Part shown: piece by piece, positions 33,301-43,689 of the stretch
How positions within the stretch are numbered: the first letter of the stretch is position 1
How the letters are laid out: every line of letters begins with the position of its first letter
Position numbers and translations under genes: made by a program
Assembly: GCA_949316235.1 (NCBI GenBank)
Contig: OX438754.1
Coordinates: 5,627,501-5,691,500 of the forward strand
Source of the DNA: Oegoconia quadripuncta
Taxonomy: Eukaryota; Arthropoda; Insecta; Lepidoptera; Autostichidae
DNA length: 64,000 bases
Direction: 5' to 3'
Notes under the pieces: generated by a model
What the model saw: only the letters and a program-made list of their open reading frames with translations
Told to the model about the DNA's origin: nothing
The model's database searches: none

Positions 33301-34414
33301 GTGTCTGGTGTTTAGAGCTACGCTAAATTATAAACTCAGTTGAGACCTAGCAAAAAGATGTTAAAATGTTGTAAAAGTGCATGTCTTAAAAAATATTCAG
33401 AACCACTCCAATTTTATGCAGGATATAAACAAGTTATTTGTCTATCACTGACTAACATATTAGCCAAGTTAAGTATAGTGTTCTGATTTAATTCTAATCG
33501 AAACTCTCAATCACGGCCTTCCGTTGTCAAGATCGAAATCGAAGCTTCTCCCGCAAGTTGATCTCACGGTTAGTCCAATGGTTAACCATTGGACAAACCG
33601 TGAGGCCTAGCATTACGTTGGTACACCTTGGCATTATCTTATACGCACAGGTATATCATAAAATGGAGCAAAAGCATATCCAGGTAAGGTTGAATAGATA
33701 CAGCGGAACCTCCAATATGGCCGGAATCAGTATCTTGGCATATTCCGGGCTACAATACCTCGATGTCATAAAAATGAAAATTCTATTGCAAAAAAACGAA
33801 ATTTTATTTTTAGCTCAACCACGATGTGCTTTCATGGTATGCACAGTAATCATAGCCGGCGTACGTACAGTATCTATGAAACATCTAACTCATTCTGAGA
33901 AAACATGGCTATGAACCATTTTACAAATATAGATAGAAAGGTTCATTTCCCGACACAAACAATCAGGTATACACACTAGAGAAATAATAATGAAATAAAA
34001 AAGAAATATTGTGTTTGTGTTTAATTGTCGGTGTCGCAAAGGAGCTAAAAGGGTCTCAATCTCAGTGTGGGTTCTAGCTATTGCACACTAGCTAAACACA
34101 CGTACAGCCCCCGTAACATGATATCGTTTATCACGCGCTACGATACGTGAGAGTCATGACGCCTGTCATGCTACTAGTGCGGGTAAGTAATATCATTTAT
34201 TTATACAAAAACATGTCATTAAAATTACAGACCGTGAAAGTGGACAACTAACGGCAGAAATGATTTCTGATTGGTTAAAATTGTCCATAACAAAAACAAT
34301 AGAGACGCAATTTTCACGTAAAGTTCGGACAACCTAATTCAAGTCCAAATCGATCAATGGAAAATTTCAAGAATCTGGTTTGTGGAAAGTATAATCATTA
34401 ATTTATAAGTATGT
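33301..34414. other. No feature recognised
   Basis: A 118-codon frame at 33558-33914 has no recognisable domain and lies on the strand opposite to the array. 33575-33603 contains a short inverted repeat (CGGTTAGTCCAATGGTTAAC / CCATTGGACAAACCG). Confidence 0.35.
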
Positions 34415-34650
34415 TTAGATTTTGACATAAATCCCATTTATTATGGTATATTTTGGTGGCAAGTGATTATGTTCTAAATTTAATTTGACGGGTTCCCGAT
34501 TTTTGGTCAAAATTAAACACGCTTTACATTTCCTTTGGGTTGCACCACTGCATTGCCATCGGGCTGTACTCTGTCTTTGAAATTGACAGTAGAAGGTGTA
34601 ACCGTCAATTAAAGCCAATACCCTTCCGCAGGACTTTTTCACCCAAGTAA
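34415..34650 (-). CDS. mod(mdg4): FLYWCH terminal exon 15 (acceptor region duplicated)
   Basis: Encodes 77 residues opening T-W-V-K-K-S-C-G-R. GYTFYC, ARWQC, KCKA, EHNH and a GIYVKI end. The acceptor is the complement of 34651-34652. The acceptor and about 130 bases of intron are repeated directly upstream, so a second acceptor of almost the same sequence (complement of 34784-34785) precedes the true one. Splicing to it would stop after about 27 residues without a zinc finger. Confidence 0.87.
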
Positions 34651-34912
34651 CTGAAAAGCAAAATTAATTTAGTACATAAAGGTCTACATGGAAATGTCAC
34701 AACTTATTTGAAGTACGTTTTAGCTTATGAAGTAGTGCAAAGTGGTATCGGAAATGCCAATTGACCTCTGTTACTGAAGTAACTGAATAACAAAATTAGT
34801 TTAGTACTTATAGGTCTACACGGAAATGTCACAACTTATTTGAAGTACGTTTTAGCTTATGAAGTAGTGCAAAGTGGTATCGGAAATGCCAATTGACCTC
34901 ACACGTAAAAGG
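34647..34912. repeat. 133-base tandem duplication covering a splice acceptor
   Basis: GTAACTGAAAAGCAAAATTA at 34647 recurs as GTAACTGAATAACAAAATTA at 34780, and the following 110 bases are almost identical (AAATGTCACAACTTATTTGA, AGTGGTATCGGAAATGCCAA). On the minus strand each copy contains a TTCAG/TTAC acceptor. Confidence 0.85.
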
Positions 34913-35490
34913 CGACTGAATGATCGTAAGCCTAATAATATTTACTAATGATGGACAATAACGTTATTAGACTTAAGCTCCCAACCAAGGCCATGGAGAT
35001 TAGATCAAATCCTTTCATGGCAAAATTCAAATCAAGGTTTGTGTCCATTAAATGACCTATTTAATCTGATGACGATGCTATTTTCAACCTTATTGACTGT
35101 GTATGACAGAGAGAAATATGACCAACCAGTCTCTTCATGTATGTCGTAAAAGGTGACTACGGTGTTAGTCAGCCTATGAGGGGCAACACCGTCATTGGTG
35201 TCAATCCGCTGGCCCAGGTGTGATTGGTGTAGTAATCTTACTATGAAAAGCGATGCAAATCTCGTGCAGGCTGATGTTGCTAGATTTTAACAGGACTCTT
35301 TTGTATTCAAATACCTACTGGCCAACAAATATATTAAACTCTAGTTATTTGTAGTTTTATTATGATTTGATACTGACGAAATGTTCATATTCTTTTAATT
35401 CCAGCTCAGGTATAAGGTTCGCATTAAACTTTCTTAGGAGCCCTCTCCTATAGGTAGTAAGCATTATTTGAAGCTGTTTCACTAAACTAA
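34913..35490. other. Old repeat debris
   Basis: 35145-35240 holds a minus-strand fragment of the family whose signature is TTTTACGACAC (seen here as GTCGTAAAAGGTGACTACGG); 52400-52845 and 63580-64000 are larger copies. Confidence 0.4.
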
Positions 35491-35494
35491 GAGC

Positions 35495-35812
35495 TTCAAC
35501 AAGACAGCTCAAGGTCACGCACTAAGCTATGTAGAGGGCGATGCTCGGCGTTTTTCTATATACGAGAAGAATGAGGAAATCCGTAGAAGAAAGTCGCTAA
35601 CATAGCCCAGCGTATCAGTAAGCTGAAGTGGTAGTGCCTCAAAGAACTTATGGCCCTTGGGGCATTAAAGTTCATTGAGATCACGCACCGTCAAGAGCAG
35701 CGGCACCCACCGGATGAAGGTCGCCGGAAGTCGCTGGATGTAGGCTTAGATTTTCAGAGCGGGTGGATCGGTCGCTCTGAAAATCTATGGAGGAGGCCTA
35801 TGTTCAATTATT
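35495..35812 (+). mobile_element. LINE 3' end fragment
   Basis: CTATGTAGAGGGCGATGCTC, TAGCCCAGCGTATCAGTAAG, GGTCGCCGGAAGTCGCTGGA and GGAGGAGGCCTATGTTC match the element at 14363-14860; frameshifted and stop-ridden. It includes a short inverted pair AGATTTTCAGAGCG / CGCTCTGAAAATCT at 35750-35787. Confidence 0.65.
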
Positions 35813-35817
35813 ATTAT

Positions 35818-35872
35818 TTTATTATGCACAAAGGGTTAGCACTTGACCTCAATCACACCTGATATTATATGA
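35818..35872 (-). mobile_element. SINE family A 3' tip
   Basis: Only the last 55 bases: GTTAGCACTTGACCTCAATC and ACACCTGATATTA. Confidence 0.6.
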
Positions 35873-35874
35873 TG

Positions 35875-37160
35875 ACGTCCCTATTGTGGGCAAGAAAATC
35901 TTACTGAATTGATTGTTTTATTTATTATTCAATAACAGCATACAATTCTGTCTAAAATCTACGAATACAAAGGTTAATCATGCATATATTTGATTGACAG
36001 CATAAAAATATTAAAAAGCTCTTATTTAAATTATTGGATAAAAATTAGTAACCTATGTGTACTTAGCCCATAGAGGTGTTGACAATAGACTTAGATTATG
36101 ATTAACATAACTAGCTTTAACATAGCTTATTCCGCTAAAACAAGGGTTTCAAAAAAGTTGTTTCAAAAAAAATCTACCTTTTCTGTAAATTGTGTGATGT
36201 ATCCTAAAATTGTATATACTCGTACAAAGCGATGAAGCTATTTTCCTTACAAGATTAATTCAGCTGCATTTATTTAGCGTCAATATGAAATGAAAGAGGC
36301 AGATTTGAAAGTCTAATGGTTGTTAAATTTATTAATGCTTCTTCTCCCTAACCATAACACCCTGTGAAGCAAAACAGAGTTTTAAAAAAGTTTACTAACT
36401 AGAATTTTCTTTTACTTGACTTTGTTCTTAAAAAAAAGTATAAAAGTTAATCAACATTATGTAAAAGGACATTCTTTCATATTTTTGTATTATTGTGATA
36501 TTTACGCTTCGATATTCAACTATTTTGCCATTCATTCCTCCTCTAACGTTCAAAGTAGCAAAGCGAAACTTCAGTTGAATTTGCCTTGTAATATAAATAG
36601 CATTCTTCATCAGTTATTCTTTGAATCCTCATCTAAAATGCCGGATCCACTAAAACAAAGGACTCAAAAAGTTGTTATAAACATAGAATCATAGACTATC
36701 CCATTACGTTAATTAATTAACATTTCTAAAGCTAAGTATAAATGAAGAATTAGTTTAGCTTAAAAACTCTACAAGTATAAAAATGCGTCTGTCTTCCAAT
36801 GTGTTAACATTCAAAAAACCGCAGTGAAAAACAATTACATCAAATATTTATCATTCCGGAACACACTTCTAGCTGTGTGTAAAATTTATTAAAATCCATT
36901 GCAGCTTAATTGTATAAGTAAACATAAAATCTAGCCTTTTTAGTATTTATTTCATAGATAATATTGAGTCCGTAACTGAAATTCGAAATACGCACAAGCG
37001 TTCATCGAAGAAGTATTCTGTGGCTGTATGGTTAATTGCACAACCAACAGGTCGACTAACAGAGTATCGTAAGTACGATCTTTCGAACGACAATTCTTCG
37101 CACGTTCGTATTTCGAAGTTACAGACATTATGCTTAACTTACATAATAATAGGGTTAAAA
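35875..37160. other. No feature recognised
   Basis: About 1.3 kb of AT-rich sequence downstream of exon 16, with no ORF or repeat that I can support. Confidence 0.35.
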
Positions 37161-37167
37161 ATGTTAA

Positions 37168-37406
37168 TTAAATTTTCAGATAAAGTCCGTTATGCAAGGT
37201 ATAAGTTGGTGGTGGATGATTGTGCACAAAATCATATCTCGTCATCAAATGGTCTTTAGTAGCGATGAAATAAGCTTTACATTTCCTTGGCGTGGAACTG
37301 CTGCAACTCCATCTATCCGTGGTCTTCGATTTCACGTTACAGTAGAAAGTGTATCCATTGATCAATGCTAACAACTTGCCGCCATGCTGCTTCCGCACCC
37401 ATTGAA
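37168..37406 (-). CDS. mod(mdg4): FLYWCH terminal exon 16
   Basis: Encodes 78 residues opening Q-W-V-R-K-Q-H-G-G-K, one residue longer before the hydrophobic strand than most. GYTFYC, DRWSC, KCKA, VHNH and a GLYLKI end. The acceptor is the complement of 37407-37408. All ligands are present. Nothing recognisable flanks it for several hundred bases. Confidence 0.87.
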
Positions 37407-37409
37407 CTG

Positions 37410-38690
37410 AAATAAGGAAAAGCACTTTAGTATCACATCGTAGCTAAATTATAACATTACAGACTTTCGCTTTGAGATGTTATAGAAAAGTGACACATTT
37501 CATGGGATAACGTATCAACTCATTAACCCAGAGGGTAGATAATGTAAGATTGGTCCTACTCGTACACACACGGCCATGAAACCATAAGTAGGTACCGTAT
37601 TTAGGGATGCTAATAGATCATTTTTAACCGACTCCAAATAAGGAGGTTCTATGTTTGTCTGTGTGTATTTTTTATGTATGATGACCCATTTTGTCGTCAA
37701 TTGTCAACCGATTTTGATGATGCACTCCCGAGATAGAGAATGGATCCTTACTGAAGTCGGTTGTATTGCCAGTTTTGACGGATCAATTATCATATCTTCG
37801 TTGCGATAGAAGGACACTTAAAAATAAGACTGAAGTATCCCTACTAAGTCTTCCAATGTGCTAATTAAAATTTTCATCTCACTTTTTCATAACATGTCTG
37901 AGAGATCTTTTACAACTGGTCGTGTGTAGCATAAGGTAGTGACAGTAGGTATAGAAATAAAACAATAATAAAAGCGATAGTAAAATGTTTAAAAGCGCAA
38001 AAAAAATTATAACATACATGACGATAATTAAGTCCATACGTATTGTAACACAAAGTCATAACTTAATTTTTAAGTAGGTATCTATTAGAATATTCTAACT
38101 ATAATCACGAACAGTTTACACTAAGACAACTTGAGTTGAACCTCCGTAATCAAATCAATGACTCAAATTTCTTGCCAAATATTAGTGTATTATCATATTG
38201 GTAATGTGGTAGGAATTAGTCGCAGTCCACCTTGGTAGCAACGTATTCGTCAGCTCCATAGAACTGGAGAAAACGGTCAAACAATTCCGACTCTCATTGG
38301 CTTTCCAAATCTGCTCTTTCGGAGCCTACCGGATGCGCAGGGATTTTAAGAATTTCATAAAACATGATCAGTAAAGAACCATTTAGCAAAAGAATTTCTG
38401 AGTAATTCGACCAGCTTAAATAGAAGTTTTACAGATGATTAATACTATTATTAAGATCATATCAGTGATCTAAAAAACACAACTAATTATAGACGGCGCG
38501 GAAGTACTGTTGTGTTATTCCTTAATGCAAACAAAACTGAACTTCATTGTATCGCAATAGAAAGTAAGGAACAACAACCAATAGCGTGAGAATAAGGTCA
38601 TGAGTTTCGACGTTGGTAGTAGCCATCACAACTACAAGTAGCCTTAAGAACTAAAATGAAATTAAAGTAGACGCGGCCGCATGACAATCG
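37410..38690. other. No feature recognised
   Basis: Intron upstream of exon 16; 37620-37760 (CCGACTCCAAATAAGGAGGT, CCGAGATAGAGAATGG) has the wording of a common insect repeat. Confidence 0.35.
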
Positions 38691-38699
38691 TATCACTTC

Positions 38700-39145
38700 C
38701 AGAATAAGCCGGTCTTGTTGTGTTCCAGTAGCGTCGCGCGGCCATCGCACAGATAGTGTTACGGCCGTCGTGCTATCATCTATACTTTAACTTCAGTATA
38801 TGTACTACTATAATTCAGGAGAAATTATGATAATGTTAAAAATGGAATACGTTGTTATAATAGAATACGATATTCCGACATCGACACTGTCTGACGATGC
38901 GGATATTGAGATGGAATGCAAGGCGCTGTGTGTACGCTGTTGGCCCGTAGATTTGCACGCTGCAGTAAACAAGTCAAACTTACACTATTTGAAGCTCATT
39001 GCCAAACGTACACGTGCAGTCTTTGGGTCAACTAACTCAGCGGGCATACAGCGTGTTGCGCGTCCAGTACAATAACGCTTTCAGGATGCTGTTTAGACTG
39101 ACATGACACTGCAGTGCGTTTGACATGTTAGCTGAGGCGCAAACG
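38700..39145 (+). mobile_element. LINE C-terminal fragment
   Basis: GTCCAGTACAATAACGCTTT (39062-39081) and the following GCTGTTTAGACTGACATGA are shared with the LINE at 49801-50250 (RVQYNNAF). The frame is broken. Upstream, one 91-codon frame (38800-39075) is part of the same relic. Confidence 0.55.
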
Positions 39146-40435
39146 GGTGGCAAAGCATATATTATGTTTAACTTAAAAATGAACAAATAGGTACCTAAAG
39201 TTTAAGATTGACATGTAAGGTGAAGCAAAATATCTGACAGTAGTCTAAAAATCTATACGTATATTAACCGTAACTCCGTGGCCAGAATTATATTAACTAA
39301 TTAGAAATTAGACAAGCACACTTTTTGCGCATTCCTTATGTTATACAATATTGTCATTTTTTTTGCGTAAGTGTCATTGTTTTAGAATATTCTTTAGCAG
39401 ACGTAACGAGCGTTCTCGCTGTAAATTATTCCTAAAAATTCTGCTTAACACAAAGATCAGATAATGACGGATTCACCTAAGATATTCCACGAGTATTATC
39501 TATTGGTCAGTGAGTAGGAACATATATAGTTAAATTGTTAAGAATAAAGAGCAGTCTTACCAAAATAAACCTTATATAAAAAACTTTTACTAATAATTCA
39601 TGTTTCATTTGCGCAGTGTTTACTTACAACAATTACAGCAGTGACGCTGTTAACTAGGATTTTTGTGGTAAGACTTTTAAAGACTTATATAGCTAGTTAC
39701 ACTACAAATATACATAAACAGGCATACAAGAAATACAATTAGATATAATGTCTAATTTAAGTAAGTAGTATGTGTGGCAAAGCATATATTATGTTTAACT
39801 TAAAAATTAACAAATAGGTGCCTAAAGGTTAAGATTGACATGTAAAGTGAAGCAGAATATCTGACAATAGTTAACCATAGCTCCGTGGCCAGAATTATAT
39901 TAACTAATTAGAAATTAGACAAGCACACTTTTTGCGCATTCCTTATGTTATACAATATTGACATTTTTTTGCGTAAGTGTCATTGTTTTAAGATATTCTT
40001 TAGCAGACGTAACGAGCGTTCTCACTGTAAATTATTCCTAAAAAGTCTGCTTAACACAAAGTTCAGAGAATGACGGATTCACCTAAGATATTCCACGAGT
40101 ATTATCTATTAGTCAGTGAGTAGGAACTTATATATTTAAATTATTATTATTATTATTATTAAATTCTTTATTGCACACAAAAATAAAATACAAAGAACAT
40201 TTAACATAGAACATTAAATTGTTAAGAATAAAGAGCAGTCTTTCCAAAATGAACCTTGTATAAATTTTTTTTGCTAATAAATCATGTTTCATTTGCGCAG
40301 TGTTTATTTAAAACAATTACAGCATTGACGCTGTTAACTAGGATTTTTGTGGTAAGACTTATAAAGACCTATTTAGCTAGGTTACACTACAAATATACAC
40401 ACACAGGCATACAATAAATACAATGTCTAATGTAA
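39146..40435. repeat. 627-base direct tandem duplication
   Basis: 39146-39772 and 39773-40435 are near-identical from GTGGCAAAGCATATATTATG to AGGCATACAA. The second copy is interrupted by a LINE tail at 40143-40205. Neither copy encodes anything. Confidence 0.85.
40143..40205 (-). mobile_element. LINE tail inserted in the second duplicate
   Basis: ATT repeats then AAATTCTTTATTGCACACAA; minus strand this is TTGTGTGCAATAAAGAATTT plus an AAT tail, the same tail as at 57480-57520. The first duplicate lacks it. Confidence 0.8.
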
Positions 40436-40944
40436 GAGTATAAAAAGCAACTTTTTTTTGACTAACACTACCTGCAACAGCGAGTAGAATTGAAATAAGT
40501 GTGTCTAGGGGCCCGTATTAATAAACCGTTCTCAAGATTGAGATGACCTTAAGTTGACGCGTTAGAATCTATTGCCTATTAAAACAGTAACAAAATTGTA
40601 TTATTAATATGTATAAGGCCCTAGGTTTACAATAATAAGTATCCGACCGATTTAAAAGAAGGGTCCAACTATGTGATATCAAATCAGCATATAACCGTTT
40701 TAGGGTAAAGTAGTCACATTTACCTACATTATTTCTACAAGAGGCATGTTTAAACGTATTACAGAAATAGTACGAATCGTTTAATATTCTCAGTAATATA
40801 TTCAGAATTGTCATAGTAAATTACAATTATCATGTTTGTGACACAGGGCTCGGAAAGAAGTAAATGCGCAGTTCCGCGCGCCCGATTGTTACACGTGCAG
40901 AATACTGTCATCAGTATATACACGCGGCATAATATATCATTTAA
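40436..40944. other. No feature recognised
   Basis: Downstream side of exon 17; AT-rich without assigned content. Confidence 0.35.
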
Positions 40945-41180
40945 TTAAATTTTCATATAAACCCCTTCATGTATAGTGAAGGTCGGCGGTGGATGGTTGT
41001 GTTCAAGATTGGTCCTCACTAGTTTTCTTTCCTTAGTCGCATAGAAGTTTGCTTTACATTTCCTTGGCGTGGCGCTACTGCATGGCCATCTATCGCTGTT
41101 CTTCCCCTTAACGTGGCAGTAGAAGGTATAACCGTTAATTATGCCCAGCATCCTCCCACAGTGTTTCTTGACCCATGTCA
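40945..41180 (-). CDS. mod(mdg4): FLYWCH terminal exon 17
   Basis: Encodes 77 residues opening T-W-V-K-K-H-C-G-R. GYTFYC, DRWPC, KCKA, EHNH and a GVYMKI end; it is clearly related to exons 12 and 13 (same KKHCGR opening, DRWPC and YMKI) although about 10 kb away. The acceptor is the complement of 41181-41182. Its intron side carries a three-copy 138-base tandem repeat (41259-41657) starting about 80 bases from the splice site. Confidence 0.88.
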
Positions 41181-41258
41181 CTGAAATGAATAAACAAAGA
41201 TTAGTAAGTATTCGCACAAATAATAGAGCCTATGAAATTATCATCACCGTTAAGTTTA

Positions 41259-41657
41259 AATCGTGAGAAGATAATAAGTATGACCTCAGTATTTAGGGTT
41301 GAAAGCGTCGACCATTTTAGAAAGTTACAGGAGATAATGTATATCATGGTAACCAATTAGGACTTATAGGTATCATGATACACATTATACATTATATATA
41401 ATCGTGAGAAGATAAGTATAACCTCAGTATTTAGGGTTGAAAGCGTCGACCATTTTAGAAAGTTACAGGAGATAATGTGTATCATGGTAAACAATTAGGA
41501 CTTATAGGTATCATGATACACATTATACATTATATATAATCGTGAGAAGATAAGTATAACCTCAGTATTTAGGGTTGAAAGCGTCGACCATTTTAGAAAG
41601 TTACAGGAGATAATGTGTATCATGGTAACCAATTAGGACTTATAGGTATCATGATAA
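41259..41657. repeat. Three-copy tandem repeat, 138-base period
   Basis: CGTGAGAAGATAA starts units at 41262, 41403 and 41541 (141 and 138 bases apart). Each unit contains GTGTATCAT ... ATGATACAC, an internal inverted pair. Copies are nearly identical, so the expansion is recent. Confidence 0.9.
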
Positions 41658-42415
41658 CTACTATTCGTATGCGCGTAGCGTCACAGTCGCGGCGTGATGG
41701 CTCCGCCTCCAAACTCCTCCCACTGTAGGTATTTATAGGTAACTCTTGAGTCATAGTAGGTAATACCGTGAGACAGAAAAATATATTAACACCCCAGGTG
41801 CTCGAATAGATCTTGGCATCTAGGAAAAATGTACTTTAGAGACAATGAAGGATTTAAATATGGTCCAATTAGGTACAGTAAATTTATTTTTCTTAAGAAC
41901 GGCACCACATGAGAACTTAAAGATGTAAATATGATATTGAAGATACTGGTACTTGCCTCGATTGGCGGGCAATGAAAGAAGAGGATTTAGAAATCGCAAG
42001 GTATATTTGAGAGATTAGGTAGGCATTACTCCAGCAGTACAGTTGTCAAGGGATTCCACGATAAGCCTTCGACACACTAAATGAAGCGTGGGGCGGCAAT
42101 CGACTTGTGACGATATTGCGACGTCGTACATCCATAGAATGTACCTAAACACGATGTCGCACCTTGCCGTGCAGCTTCGGGGTTGCATCATTTTGGTGTA
42201 GGTACGATTAGTTGGGTGATCGCTCGGTCGGTAATTTGACGCTATCTCATTAGTCAACTTTATAAGTCAACATATAGCAAAGATATGCGATAGACCCAAA
42301 CTATTTATAAGGGTAGATATCTCCTGAAAGTTCTAATAAATTCGGGATAATAAACTGAGGCAGTTAAGAAAATAGGCAGGTTATTTATTATTATATGCAT
42401 TTATTTTTATAATAC
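41658..42415. other. No feature recognised
   Basis: 41670-41730 is GC-richer (GTCACAGTCGCGGCGTGATG) but not assigned. Confidence 0.35.
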
Positions 42416-42544
42416 CTATCACAGGATTTTCTGACAGCCCGTTTGCGTGAATTAATACAAGATTATATTATAAGATGATTTATTGGTGTAAGTAAACAAT
42501 TGTTGGCAGACCTTATTAAATAAAACAAACTAAAACATTTTAAA

Positions 42545-43440
42545 AATATTTTTTTTTGTTTATACAAATGTATTGCCAGTCCATAAATTGGCTCACACAA
42601 AATTTATTAATTATATTTTCCCCTATGTTACCAATTAAAATTTTTATAATTAGACACTCTTCTCAAGTTTTTTTACGAATATCTGCTGATAATATATTCT
42701 TCAACTCATAATAATTTTTTTTAAGTTGCCATAAAAATATCTAACGTTGAACTAAACCTATCTGAAATCAGCTTCACTCCCTCGCAGCACCCAAATTACG
42801 ATTTTATCACCTTTAAACTTCCAATACTTACTAAAATGTTGCCACATTAATAATGGTATGTACGAGAACATATCGGACAATTTGACATAAGGTGTTTATG
42901 CTGTGATCTATTAGGAAGATGAATGAAAAGCATATTGATCGTGAAACGTAAAATAATATAACATAGCTATGGAAGAGTGAGGTCTTCTGATACAGGTATT
43001 GCTATATACTTACAAGGAGACCTTAACAACTAATTTATTAAAACTGAGATTTTACTGAAAATAAATAATTTTGTTTTTTTTTTATTTTTTGAACATGTAA
43101 GATTGAAAATTGTTCTGAAAACAAATAATAATAGACGTGATATAGTACGACTTGACTGAAGTAACAAGACAGTTTACTTACTTACCTACGGGTAGATGCG
43201 ATGATTCATCATCATCACTGGACATCCACTGTTGAACGTTTCCAACCCATACATTTCCAGAGCGTCCAATGCACATCCAGTCAATCATAAAAAAAAAAAA
43301 CAAAAGATCCAGATAGGAAATCCAGAACTTCTTTACCAAATTCATAATATTTGTTTCACAATTATATGTTAATTATCTACCACTTTTAACGATTAATTTA
43401 TTTCATATTTAAAGGTATGGGGTAGGTGCATATTTACCTG
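42545..43440. other. No gene recognised; small LINE tail at 43205-43285
   Basis: AT-rich. 43205-43285 contains a minus-strand LINE tip (GGACATCCACTGTTGAACGT), then poly(A)-like sequence. Confidence 0.4.
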
Positions 43441-43467
43441 TAGGTTTAATGAGTGATATACACCTAC

Positions 43468-43680
43468 AAAATCTAACTAATATATTATAAATGCGAAAGT
43501 TTGGATATTTGTTTGCTTGTTTATTAGTTTGTTTGTTGGTCAATCACGGCAAAACTGACGAACGGATTTGGATGAAATTTGGTATATAGGTAGACCATAC
43601 CGAAATATAGGATACTTTTTATCCCGATAAAGTGAATAGTTCCCGCAGGATATACAAATTTCCGCGACACAATAAAAACT
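43468..43680 (+). mobile_element. Non-autonomous Helitron-like element
   Basis: AATGCGAAAGTTTGGATATT, GGATTTGGATGAAATTTGGT and ATACTTTTTATCCCGATAAA match 61286-61512. The 3' hairpin and CTAGT end are missing. It lies in the left duplicate only. Confidence 0.65.
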
Positions 43681-43689
43681 AAAAATATA

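Noticed and set aside
33558..33914. 118-codon plus-strand frame
   Set aside because: No domain, no codon pattern or splice context; low-complexity region with an inverted repeat.
41259..41657. CRISPR-like array
   Set aside because: Units are 138 bases, directly adjoining without unique spacers, in a eukaryotic intron; it is a minisatellite.
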